NCBI GenBank assembly: GCA_038207265.1
Contig: JBBQZZ010000018.1
Coordinates: 34,948 to 98,947 of the forward strand
From: JACMLD01 sp038207265
Lineage (GTDB): Bacteria; Bacteroidota; Bacteroidia; Chitinophagales; Chitinophagaceae
Direction of reading: 5' to 3'
DNA length: 64,000 nt
Part shown: one piece after another, positions 36,917-44,864 of the stretch
Layout of the letters: the number at the start of each line of letters is the position of its first letter
How positions within the stretch are numbered: position 1 is the first letter of the stretch
The notes under the pieces: model-generated
What the model saw: the letters and a program-made list of their open reading frames with translations, nothing else
Database searches by the model: none
Told to the model about the DNA's origin: nothing
Position numbers and translations under genes: made by a program

Positions 36917-37422
36917 TAATTCAATAAATTTTTGATTGACGTTTCTCCGGTGATTTTCTTGTATAATATCCCATTTTTATAAATAATAAAAGCTGGTATT
37001 GAAATAGTACCAAAGAGTTTAAAAAAAGTAAATTTTGGATCCCGAAGCAAAACAACCTCATCAAGTGAATCTACTGCAAATAGATTTTCAAACTTTCGCA
37101 ACGAAATACTATCTGCTCCAGTAATCATAAGAATTTGAACACGCTTTAATATTATCCTGTTATTACCGTAGGCCTTCATCATTACTTGACAATGCTCACA
37201 ATCCGGATCGAAATAATTGAAAATTGTTACATCGGCATTTTTATCCAATGCATTTCTATTATATAAGCCGCCTTTGCTTTTTATAAACTCAAATTCTGGT
37301 ATGATGCTGATACTTGATAATTGCCTTTTTCGGTGCTTAATTTTTTGAAAGTTAAGAAAGGCCATCAGAAAAATACCCATCATCAATATCATAGATAGGA
37401 TAACCAGGGATGTTCTATTCAC
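36916..37422 (-). CDS. membrane-anchored thioredoxin-like protein with CEHC motif
   Basis: 168 aa. One N-terminal helix (about 6-24) anchors a thioredoxin-like domain with C75 and C78 in NYFDPDCEHCQVMM and a probable cis-Pro in TISIPAFIIYKNG. It starts with GTG, overlapping the previous stop as GTGA, and its own stop overlaps the exporter ATG, so translation is tightly coupled. Similar redoxins recur in bacterial peptide-export loci. A role in forming or proofreading the disulfide of the two-cysteine precursor is inferred from context only. Confidence 0.75.
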   Translation of the reverse strand: MNRTSLVILSMILMMGIFLMAFLNFQKIKHRKRQLSSISIIPEFEFIKSKGGLYNRNALDKNADVTIFNYFDPDCEHCQVMMKAYGNNRIILKRVQILMITGADSISLRKFENLFAVDSLDEVVLLRDPKFTFFKLFGTISIPAFIIYKNGILYKKITGETSIKNLLN

Positions 37423-38078
37423 GAATTAGTAATTTGTAATTGAATAAATACTACAATCAGCATCCAAAGTAGCAGGCAAACTCCATAACCCGACAGAACA
37501 ATTTTAATACCATGTGTCAATTTATCATTTAATAGGAATGCAAGCCCTGATGATAAAACCAGGAAATATAAAAATTCGAAAAGATTGATAATTTGAAGTG
37601 GGTAAATCAGGTATGGCGGAACTACAGTAGGTTCAAAAATTTGCCCTAAAGACAAAGGGTAATAATATTGCAAATCCAGCACCGAAACGTCTCCCTTAAC
37701 AACAAAATAAGTAAGCCTCCAAATGGATGCAAAAATCACAATGATCTCCGCTAATAACGCCACTTTAAAAACACTGCGGAATGAAGCATGTTTGTTATAA
37801 AGGATCATGGAACCAAAAACAGCCGCCGCAACTATTGCAATTTTGACGAGTAGCACAACAGGAATAAGCAGATATTGTACCCATGCCAGTGAGCTACGGT
37901 CATGAATAAATTTATCTATCTCATTATTGGTTGAACTGCCATCCAGCAAACGATAATAAAACTGATCATTTAAAAGCCATAGATTGTTCAGATAGTTCAG
38001 AACTATATAAAATAGACTTATGACTAAGAAAAGAAATATTGCATTGTAATTAAGTATTCTATTTCCAACCTGTAACAT
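37419..38078 (-). CDS. five-helix membrane protein of unknown function
   Basis: 219 aa. Hydrophobic helices at about 12-30, 65-90, 100-125, 150-178 and 192-214, with a polar loop (LLDGSSTNNEIDKFIHDRSS) between the first two. I do not recognise a family. It lies between the ABC ATPase (11-bp gap) and the redoxin (GTGA overlap) in the peptide operon, so an accessory role in export, maturation or immunity is probable; membrane immunity proteins of similar size exist in bacteriocin loci but share no visible motif with it. Confidence 0.68.
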   Translation of the reverse strand: MLQVGNRILNYNAIFLFLVISLFYIVLNYLNNLWLLNDQFYYRLLDGSSTNNEIDKFIHDRSSLAWVQYLLIPVVLLVKIAIVAAAVFGSMILYNKHASFRSVFKVALLAEIIVIFASIWRLTYFVVKGDVSVLDLQYYYPLSLGQIFEPTVVPPYLIYPLQIINLFEFLYFLVLSSGLAFLLNDKLTHGIKIVLSGYGVCLLLWMLIVVFIQLQITNS

Positions 38079-38089
38079 TTTTCCTGTTT

Positions 38090-38788
38090 TTATTTAAAGA
38101 ATGCCTCTAATTCCCCGGCTTGGTTAATTGGCTCCCGGAAATCGCTTTCAATTTTTCCCTTTTTAAAAAGTAAGATCCGACTTGAAATTTCTGCAAGATG
38201 TTGCAGATTATGACTTGATATCAAAAAAGTTGTTTGAAATTGTGTATTAAAATAACGAACCATCTCTTTCAAGCAAACCTGGGCGCTGGGATCTAAATTT
38301 GAAAAAGGTTCATCGAGGAAAACAATTTTCGGGTTACTCATAAAAGCGGCAGCAATCCCTATTTTCTGTTTATTACCTGTAGATAAAGTATGGATGAGCT
38401 TTCCGCTATTCAGAATTTCGGCGTTGAATAAACGCGTAACCAGCGAATTTTTTAAAAATTTTTCAAAGTCTGCTACTTTATATAAGAAAGCAACAAATCC
38501 GAAATACTCTTCAGCAGTTAAAAACCCGATTATTTGAGACTCATCTAAAAACGAGCAGGTAAAATTTTTCCACGCCTCGGAAGTCTTAATGTTTATATGA
38601 CCAATGTGTACAACACCTGAATGCAGTGTTGCCAGATCAAGTACTCCCTTAAAAAAAGAAGATTTCCCAGCTCCATTATTACCAACTATACCTACAATCT
38701 CGCCTTGATTTACTTCCAGGTGATCTATTTTGAGTGCAAATCCACTCCGATTATATTTCAAAATTAATTTTTCGACAAGCAACATCAT
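38090..38788 (-). CDS. ABC transporter ATP-binding protein in peptide operon
   Basis: 232 aa. Walker A is GIVGNNGAGKSSF and Walker B is KIVFLDEPFSNLDP, with the switch His in FLISSHNLQHLAE. The signature is unusual, LSTGNKQKIGI in place of LSGGQ, seen in some CcmA/BcrA-like ATPases. It pairs with the large permease encoded 18 bp upstream. In bacteriocin operons such separate ABC pairs commonly expel the mature peptide from the membrane and give self-immunity; that role is inferred here. Confidence 0.85.
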   Translation of the reverse strand: MMLLVEKLILKYNRSGFALKIDHLEVNQGEIVGIVGNNGAGKSSFFKGVLDLATLHSGVVHIGHINIKTSEAWKNFTCSFLDESQIIGFLTAEEYFGFVAFLYKVADFEKFLKNSLVTRLFNAEILNSGKLIHTLSTGNKQKIGIAAAFMSNPKIVFLDEPFSNLDPSAQVCLKEMVRYFNTQFQTTFLISSHNLQHLAEISSRILLFKKGKIESDFREPINQAGELEAFFK

Positions 38789-38806
38789 GGTTGGTTTTAC
38801 TTTATT

Positions 38807-40276
38807 CTATTTACTGAATGCTTCAATCAATTTGTGTTTTCTTTTAGCTAACGCATTTGAAATAAGACCTATCCACAAGTTTTTAGAAAGCATTATAACA
38901 ATACCCAATATTGCCATAACATAGAATGTTACCAAAGGAATACCCAAAGCAGAAAAAAAGAATACAAAAAATAAAGGGATAAAAAATACAGGAACGCCGG
39001 CTAATATCGGAGCTCTACCGGTACCCTGCCAATTTGCAAAAAAACCTCTGGCAGAAATATCAATTGGCTTTGTATTAATCAGACCTGCTAACAGACAGCT
39101 TAACGGAACGATGCCCATACTGTAAATAAGACAGGAAAATGTTTTCAACACCAGATGTTCATTATCCCAGTAAATAATCAAAATTGGTAAATAAAAAACA
39201 CCGTTCAGACCTGAAAGCAAAATGAATTTCGCTTTCAGAATATGTTTTAAATCAATAGGACTCAAGAACAGTAATTTGAAATGATCCGAATGCCATGCAT
39301 AATTATACTGGCCGTAACTGAGTGATAACATATTTACCCCTGTAAGCGTAAAAAGTACTAAGTAGTAAATCTCATATCCAGGAACATTATTTGAAATGAA
39401 ATAAATTGAAACTACCTGGTAAAGAAAACTTCCATATAATATTTTTTTTGTTCTTCCGCTCCTGAAAATTAATTTCAATTCAAAATTTATCCAGTTCAAA
39501 ATTAAACTATTGTACATCTTTTTTCTTTCAAGAAATATTGCCGCCCGAGAGCTTTGAGCAATATCCATGTAAAAAGTCTTTTTTATAATCCAAAGTTCAA
39601 CGAGGGAAAAAAATAATGCCATGAATATGTTTAAAATAAGTCCATGCCAGTTAAATAACAGCCACTCGATTTTATTAGAAACAGTATACACTTGATCTAA
39701 TGAAGTGAGTACATATATTATACCTATCAAAAGAACGGGAAAAAAAAGATAAATAATTGGCGAATACCAGGTCAAATATTTTACTATACTAACCAGGCAG
39801 TTTACAACAATAATGGAGATCAAGAAAGACATTAAGAACAACAATCGATCACTGGTTACGTGGGGATGATACACAACTGGCAATAAATACAATAACATAA
39901 AGATTACCGTAAACAGATTTGATATATTTAGGAACGAATCCAGGAACACAAACCAGGACAGATTGCTTTTCTTAAAATTCAATGTTATATAGTACTTGAT
40001 ATTAATTCTTGAGATATTTTGAATAAAGAATCTTGAAAGCAGTTCGAAAAAAAAATAGTAGACCAACAGTTTTTTAAAAATTTCAATGTTTGTTTGTTCG
40101 GGCAATTGGGTTGATATAAAGAGATTCAATAGCTTAACTATCACCCATGTGAGAAAAGTTCCAAAAAGAATAGTAATTAATGATATCGCAAAATTAATTT
40201 TGCCAACTATCGTTAAGCTTCTTTTCCACATTTTCAAGCGATGCTCCAGTAAAAACTTGTATGCAAGCATTTGCAT
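38807..40276 (-). CDS. ABC-2 type multi-spanning permease in peptide operon
   Basis: 489 aa, strongly hydrophobic with roughly ten to twelve helices and no soluble domain of note. Partner of the ATPase 18 bp downstream. The sequence is A+T-rich compared with flanking core genes. The first ATG is taken (MQMLAYKFLLEHRLKMW); the third codon ATG is an equal alternative. Location just after the precursor gene, across a structured 117-bp spacer, suits an immunity or efflux role. No family name can be given beyond general ABC permease. Confidence 0.76.
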   Translation of the reverse strand: MQMLAYKFLLEHRLKMWKRSLTIVGKINFAISLITILFGTFLTWVIVKLLNLFISTQLPEQTNIEIFKKLLVYYFFFELLSRFFIQNISRINIKYYITLNFKKSNLSWFVFLDSFLNISNLFTVIFMLLYLLPVVYHPHVTSDRLLFLMSFLISIIVVNCLVSIVKYLTWYSPIIYLFFPVLLIGIIYVLTSLDQVYTVSNKIEWLLFNWHGLILNIFMALFFSLVELWIIKKTFYMDIAQSSRAAIFLERKKMYNSLILNWINFELKLIFRSGRTKKILYGSFLYQVVSIYFISNNVPGYEIYYLVLFTLTGVNMLSLSYGQYNYAWHSDHFKLLFLSPIDLKHILKAKFILLSGLNGVFYLPILIIYWDNEHLVLKTFSCLIYSMGIVPLSCLLAGLINTKPIDISARGFFANWQGTGRAPILAGVPVFFIPLFFVFFFSALGIPLVTFYVMAILGIVIMLSKNLWIGLISNALAKRKHKLIEAFSK

Positions 40277-40297
40277 TTCCTTTTAAATGAGATATCA

Positions 40298-40378
40298 AAG
40301 AAAACTACCAAAAGAAAACTACCAATAGTATATTTCAACCAGGCAACATCACATCTGATAACCAAATTGGCAGTTTTC
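40298..40378 (-). promoter_or_regulatory. structured spacer between precursor and downstream genes
   Basis: On the plus strand GAAAACTACCAA occurs twice (40300-40311 and 40314-40325, within a 14-bp tandem repeat), and TTGGCAGTTTTC lies at 40367-40378. In the minus-strand RNA, the segment just after the precursor stop can pair with either copy over 12 bp with one G-U wobble. Two mutually exclusive hairpins are possible, suggesting attenuation, processing or 3'-end protection of the precursor message. Confidence 0.5.
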
Positions 40379-40393
40379 TCTACTTAAAAAAGA

Positions 40394-40588
40394 CTAAATA
40401 AGATTACATGCCTTTAAAGTGGCAAAATTTGCTGCTGCCCATCCTACTGCAACTCCAAAAAGGCTCCCACCGCTCAAAATTGATACAGCGACTCCAGCAA
40501 AAGTGAGGGCTGCTGTAATACCGCAGTTTGCATCCTTGCTTAGACCACCCTGCACAAGTTCCATTTCATTCATTTCTAATTTTTTCAT
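40394..40588 (-). CDS. double-glycine leader peptide precursor (bacteriocin-like)
   Basis: 64 aa. Leader MKKLEMNEMELVQGG has the acidic/hydrophobic pattern and Gly-Gly end recognised by C39 peptidases. The predicted 49-residue product begins LSKDANCG, has a hydrophobic Gly/Ala-rich core (SILSGGSLFGVAVGWAAANF) and ends LKACNLI. Its two Cys, at mature positions 7 and 46, would tie the ends together if oxidised. Composition resembles class II bacteriocins of the lactobin/cerein type that occur widely in Bacteroidota. It is the first gene of a six-gene operon ending in a C39 exporter, strong support that it is real. Confidence 0.85.
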   Translation of the reverse strand: MKKLEMNEMELVQGGLSKDANCGITAALTFAGVAVSILSGGSLFGVAVGWAAANFATLKACNLI

Positions 40589-40830
40589 TTTAATGTTCTT
40601 TTCACTATGATGTACCTTTCTTCGGCATTTGCACTTATGCCAGGCTTACGGTACAATACTCCCCTGCGATGATCAGTCGCAAATATTTTTAAATTTTATA
40701 CTGCATTATTGGCTACTTTCTAAAAAACACGCAGGGAAAGAAAAGAATACCCGTACGTTTTTTCACTCTAAGGTCCAAGCAAACTAAAAGCTATTAGTGA
40801 TCAACCTGACCAATCCCGTTTTAAATATCC

Positions 40831-40876
40831 CTGAATAGGTTTTTTGCCATTTTACATAGCAAAAAACCATATTCAG
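40831..40876. other. strong 17-bp intergenic hairpin
   Basis: CTGAATAGGTTTTTTGC (40831-40847) pairs with GCAAAAAACCATATTCAG (40859-40876) with a single bulged base and an 11-nt loop. No U-tract follows on either strand. It could be a small-RNA end, an operator or a barrier between divergent transcripts. Confidence 0.55.
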
Positions 40877-41003
40877 AGCGTGTATATAGAAGGATATCGA
40901 TTTCTTTAGCAGCAATACCAGTTTTCGTTGGTTTTGATTTTCTATCCTGTTATATCATTAACAAATAAAAGGATAAGGCCAATGGTTATGGTATTCTACT
41001 ACT

Positions 41004-41099
41004 ATGAAAAAACTCCAAGTCAAACCTAGAACAACAGTGAAAGAAAACAATGGGGAAAACAACAGAATTAATTGCTTTTTTCCCGAACATAACATCTAG
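41004..41099 (+). CDS. possible 31-aa peptide
   Basis: ATG to TAG, beginning MKKLQVKPRTTVKENN and ending CFFPEHNI. Polar N-terminal half and a short hydrophobic C-terminal tail. It sits 170 bp ahead of the sensor cassette and opposite the peptide operon. Only position and the MKKL start speak for it; chance is quite possible at this length. Confidence 0.2.
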   Translation: MKKLQVKPRTTVKENNGENNRINCFFPEHNI

Positions 41100-41268
41100 A
41101 TTTTTGAATTTATCACTTTTATAATTTTATGGTTCCCAAAATAATATGAGTTCTATAGCATTCCTTCAAATAAAAAAGGGGTTTTCCTCTTTTCCAGATG
41201 TTTTTTTAACCGAAAAATTTCAACATGGAATAATATCTTTAGGTTACTTACAATGAAAAAGCATATAA

Positions 41269-41943
41269 ATGTTTACACAACTTTGGAGCTACAGTACTCT
41301 CTGCTTGTTTATTATCACTATTGCGACAATTATTATTGCGATAGTTAGAAGGAAAAAACACAAAGTTTTGAGCCATCTCTTTATTTATCCAATCGCATCT
41401 TATTTGCAGAATCATAAATCACTTTTTTTTAGAATTTTCAATTTTAATTCAACAAGCAAAACAAAATTACTACTTGACAATTTGTCAATTCCCATATTCA
41501 TTATCATTGAAACAGTTTGTATATATATTTTTTTTTATAAAATATCAATATTCTCAAATATTGTAAAAAGAAATATTAAGTGTGCTTTTGTGTTTTTTTT
41601 AATCATATTTTTTCTATCCGAACTTATATCCAAAGATGATTTCGAAAGTCATAGAAAAATTTATTTTATTCAATCTTGTTTTGTTTTATACCCAAGCTTT
41701 CTTTTCATTTATCATTTGTTTAAAGGACAACCGATGTTGAAACTTGCAGATGAACCAGAATTTTGGTTTAATGCGGGTATTTTTATCTTTTTTATGCTCA
41801 CATTTCCTCTCATCTTGATGATAGACCTTTTTGAAAATGGCTCCTTTGTATATTTAACAGATGCTCTATACAATTTTGGCTATATGATTATATTCTTATT
41901 CTTAATAAAAGCTTATTTGTGCAAACAAAAAACATTGATATAA
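41269..41943 (+). CDS. multi-helix membrane protein of sensor cassette 1
   Basis: 224 aa with about six or seven hydrophobic helices and almost no soluble part. It resembles the protein at 45303-45965 in position, length and several stretches (for example EFWFNAGIFIFFML against KFWITIAIFIYLAA). Its end overlaps the GTG start of the kinase by 25 bp, so the two are co-translated. The likely role is a membrane sensor or partner for a kinase that lacks its own sensing domain; this is inferred from the repeated gene order. Confidence 0.75.
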   Translation: MFTQLWSYSTLCLFIITIATIIIAIVRRKKHKVLSHLFIYPIASYLQNHKSLFFRIFNFNSTSKTKLLLDNLSIPIFIIIETVCIYIFFYKISIFSNIVKRNIKCAFVFFLIIFFLSELISKDDFESHRKIYFIQSCFVLYPSFLFIYHLFKGQPMLKLADEPEFWFNAGIFIFFMLTFPLILMIDLFENGSFVYLTDALYNFGYMIIFLFLIKAYLCKQKTLI

Positions 41944-42713
41944 TTCTCTTTGTTGTCATAGCTACTGGCATAATATTGCTTTTGGTAACTTTTATATTTG
42001 CCATTTTGTTTCTTTATCAAAAGAGAAATATACTTTTAACTACTCGATTGGAAGAAACTAAAATCCGATATGAAAAATCACTTTTGCAAACCCAACTTGA
42101 AATACAGGAACAAACCTTTCAAGACATTGCAAGAGAAATACATGACAATATTGGACTTTCACTAACACTTGCAAAACTCCATTTAAACACACTGGATTAT
42201 AACAATACTTCTAATTTTAAGGAAAACACCAGATCGTCGATTGAGCTTATTAGCAAAGCTATCCGAGATTTAAGTGATATATCTAAGGGGCTTCATTCAG
42301 AATGCATCCAGACTAATGGTTTATATGATACTTTAAAAATGGAAGCAGAAAGAATATCAAGATCAGGAAATTTCAATTTTGTATTTGACGTAAATGGAAC
42401 ACCATCATTTCTGGATGCTCAAAAAGAACTTGTTCTTTATCGCATTACACAAGAGGCCTTAAACAATATAATTAAACATGCTTCCGCAACTGAAATCAAA
42501 CTGACTCTCAAATATGAAATTGATCAAGTTACAATATGCATCAAAGACAACGGGGTGGGATTTGATCCTAACTTGTTAGGAAACAAACATCCACAAAAAT
42601 CAATGATGGGGCTTAAAAATATGCGCACACGCGCCGAAATGATCAGTGGCAAATTCACATTCCACAGTTCAACGGGGAATGGAACAATAATCTGTATAAC
42701 TACATTAATATAA
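41919..42713 (+). CDS. HisKA_3-type sensor histidine kinase, cassette 1
   Basis: 264 aa from a GTG at 41919. One membrane helix (about 8-33), a coiled-coil linker, then the H-box FQDIAREIHDNIGLSL with H75, the N-box RITQEALNNIIKHA, G1 IKDNGVGFDP and G2 MMGLKNMRTRAEMISG. This NarX/DesK-like class pairs with NarL regulators, and one follows 4 bp downstream. There is no periplasmic domain, so sensing probably comes through the membrane protein encoded just upstream. Start choice is moderately certain. Confidence 0.88.
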   Translation: MQTKNIDIILFVVIATGIILLLVTFIFAILFLYQKRNILLTTRLEETKIRYEKSLLQTQLEIQEQTFQDIAREIHDNIGLSLTLAKLHLNTLDYNNTSNFKENTRSSIELISKAIRDLSDISKGLHSECIQTNGLYDTLKMEAERISRSGNFNFVFDVNGTPSFLDAQKELVLYRITQEALNNIIKHASATEIKLTLKYEIDQVTICIKDNGVGFDPNLLGNKHPQKSMMGLKNMRTRAEMISGKFTFHSSTGNGTIICITTLI

Positions 42714-42717
42714 CTAA

Positions 42718-43383
42718 ATGAAAAGTCAATTACAAGTTGAAATTAAAGTTGCATTAGCCGACGATCATATTTTATTGAGGAATGCATTGGCTTCGTTGAT
42801 AAATGGATTTGACGGTCACAAGGTGATCATGGAAGTTTCAAATGGAAAAGAACTGATTCAAAGAATCAGTCTCGGTTTGATTCCTGATGTATTATTACTT
42901 GATTTAAATATGCCAGAAATGGATGGTTTTGAAACTGCCGGTATATTAAAAGACAAGTTTCCTTCCATCCATGTGCTGATGTTAACCATGTACGACAGTG
43001 ACCAGGTTTTAATCCGTTTATTACAGGCTGGCGTAAAAGGATTTTTGAAAAAAGATATTCACCCGTCGGAATTGAAATACGCAATTCAATCTGTTATGCA
43101 ATCTGGTTACTATTATTCTCAACAGACTTCTGGTAAACTTGCCAATTTTTTCAGGAATAATACCGGAAATTCAATTTTGGAAAAAGCTGTCTTGACTGAT
43201 ACTGAAGTAACTTTTTTGAAGTTAGCAAGTTCAGAAATGACCTATAAAGAAATTGCATTAAAAATGAAATTGAATCCACGCGCTGTAGATGGATTAAGGG
43301 ATCATTTATTTGATAAATTAGGCATAAAAAGCAGGGTAGGCCTTGTTATGTATGCAATCAGGCATGCGTTAGTAAGACTATAA
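42718..43383 (+). CDS. NarL/FixJ family response regulator, cassette 1
   Basis: 221 aa. REC domain with ALADDH, phosphoacceptor D62 (VLLLDLNMPEMDG), Thr in VLMLTMYDSD and Lys in FLKKDI. The HTH region is LTDTEVTFLKLASSEMTYKEIALKMKLNPRAVDGLRDHLFDKLG (about 160-203), with NPRAVDGLRD in the recognition helix where the other regulators here have SPRTVE. Partner of the kinase encoded 4 bp upstream. Its likely targets are the divergent promoters at 40.6-41.3 kb; this is positional inference. Confidence 0.9.
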   Translation: MKSQLQVEIKVALADDHILLRNALASLINGFDGHKVIMEVSNGKELIQRISLGLIPDVLLLDLNMPEMDGFETAGILKDKFPSIHVLMLTMYDSDQVLIRLLQAGVKGFLKKDIHPSELKYAIQSVMQSGYYYSQQTSGKLANFFRNNTGNSILEKAVLTDTEVTFLKLASSEMTYKEIALKMKLNPRAVDGLRDHLFDKLGIKSRVGLVMYAIRHALVRL

Positions 43384-43403
43384 AAACTTTGTGTAATTTA
43401 ATA

Positions 43404-44102
43404 TTAATCAATCAGTTTATTTCTCATCCCATACATTATTAAACCCGCAATTGTTTTAGCACCTACTTTGGTTTTCATGTTTTGACGGATTGTTTCTACT
43501 GTACGCGGACTGAGAAAAACTTCCTTTGAAATTTCTTCCGTGGTCTTGTCTTCTGCCAATAACTTTAATATGCGTACTTCTTTTTCAGAAAATTTTACCG
43601 GATTGGGATAAAACTGGCGCACCTGTCTTTTGGTTTGTAATTTGGACAATACAGCTTTATTGACAAGGTCATTAAAATAAAAATCATCATTCATACACGC
43701 AAGGATGGCCTGATAGATTTCTTCCGGATCAGTTGTTTTTGTTAGGTATGCATTGGCTCCCATTTCCATCATTTTGCTGATCATCTCCTGGTCATCGTAC
43801 ATAGTAAGTACAATGATCTTTACATCTTCGTATTCCTTTCGTAAAAGGGGAATTGCGTTGATGCCATCTATTTCCGGCATGCGGATGTCCATCAATAATA
43901 CGTCGGGCTTTTTGATTTGCATTTTGTGCATCAGGTCCTTTCCATCCTCCGCTTCCCAGAGTATTTTTAGGTATTCTTTGTTTTTAAGGGCCATTCTTAT
44001 TCCATCGCGAAAAATTTTGTGGTCGTCTGCAATGGATACTTTGATTTGTAATTCTCCGCTCATGGGCGCTGGGTTAGTTAACTGGTTATTGGTTTTCTGC
44101 AT
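43404..44102 (-). CDS. NarL/FixJ family response regulator, orphan
   Basis: 232 aa from the first ATG; a second ATG 13 codons in (MSGELQIKVS) would remove an unstructured tail. Phosphoacceptor D72 in VLLMDIRMPEIDG, switch Thr in IIVLTMYDDQ and Lys in YLTKTTD, and a LuxR-type HTH FSEKEVRILKLLAEDKTTEEISKEVFLSPRTVETIRQNMKTKVG. It is convergent with cassette 1 (20-bp gap) and has no kinase in the same orientation. Full-length resemblance to the regulator at 33264-33935 suggests duplication. Confidence 0.9.
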   Translation of the reverse strand: MQKTNNQLTNPAPMSGELQIKVSIADDHKIFRDGIRMALKNKEYLKILWEAEDGKDLMHKMQIKKPDVLLMDIRMPEIDGINAIPLLRKEYEDVKIIVLTMYDDQEMISKMMEMGANAYLTKTTDPEEIYQAILACMNDDFYFNDLVNKAVLSKLQTKRQVRQFYPNPVKFSEKEVRILKLLAEDKTTEEISKEVFLSPRTVETIRQNMKTKVGAKTIAGLIMYGMRNKLID

Positions 44103-44864
44103 AAGATTTTTATAATTCTCCGGCTGAAATAAATTGATAAAATCTCTGAAAGAACTTAAAAAGGTTTTGCAAATTTATGTTTATTCTTTTCTATTTCGTA
44201 AACTTCCCATTAAACTTACAAGCATTTTTACGCTGCCATTTGTAATTCATGCATGTTTAAAATTCAGCAGTTGTGCTATAGGTGACCATTTTCAGCATCC
44301 TTATTTTTGCTCATAAGTTGATTGGTAAAAGGATCAAACTCACAAACCATCCAATGTCCAATACCGTCCAGTAAAAAATTTCCAATTTCCTAAAAAAACC
44401 AGGGATTCAATACCAGTCAACTTACCTTTATATTCTTCCCTCTTAATCAAAAATCCGCAACAGACCTAACGCAAAATTGCAGGAATTAATTGTTGCAATA
44501 GATCATTCAAAATCGGGTCTAAGTGCAATCATGTTTCAAAAATACTGCTCCAAATTGACTCAACAAATCCATTCACTTTTGATTCCTTCCGGTGAAACTG
44601 GTGAAAAGATTATTCCCATTTGTGAATATCTAGGTTTTTTACGATCGTTAATTTCCCAATAAGAACAGTAAAATTACTAATTAAGGTTCGTGTTATTTCG
44701 TATTTTTACCAAGTAATTTTTCTAACATACCCGGTGAAATGAGCTACTGTACTGAATTACAGGCAATTTAAGTGTTTTTAACAAAGAAAAAGCCGTTGGC
44801 AACCCTTTTTTTTAGGGTTTAATTCACGCTGCAATTGTCTCTAAAACTCCAAAAACTTACTACT
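44103..44864. other. intergenic region without a convincing gene
   Basis: 762 bp between a divergent regulator and the unknown gene at 44865. It carries the second inverted-repeat element (44314-44424) and a weak AACCC/GGGTT hairpin at 44801-44819. A 61-codon frame starting with TTG at 44477 has no coding character. Confidence 0.6.
44314..44424. repeat. 111-bp inverted-repeat-bounded element, copy 2
   Basis: Terminal inverted repeats TAAGTTGATTGGTA (44314-44327) and TACCAGTCAACTTA (44411-44424), 13 of 14 complementary. The core 12-mer ACCGTCCAGTAA (44363-44374) is identical to copy 1 and sits at the same offset within one base. Interior again rich in CCAAT words. No open frame. Confidence 0.7.

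Larger units (their letters stand above)
40589..41268. other. divergent intergenic region between peptide operon and sensor cassette
   Basis: 680 bp, A+T-rich, separating the minus-strand peptide operon from the plus-strand sensor cassette; it should hold both promoters. AATATTTG on the minus strand at 40680-40687 is one mismatch from a -7 box. It contains the hairpin at 40831-40876 and a 31-codon frame at 41004-41099. No other small GG-leader frame was found on the minus strand. Confidence 0.6.

Noticed and set aside
44477..44662. 61-codon frame beginning with TTG
   Set aside because: No coding character, no family features, and it sits in a region with repeat elements.
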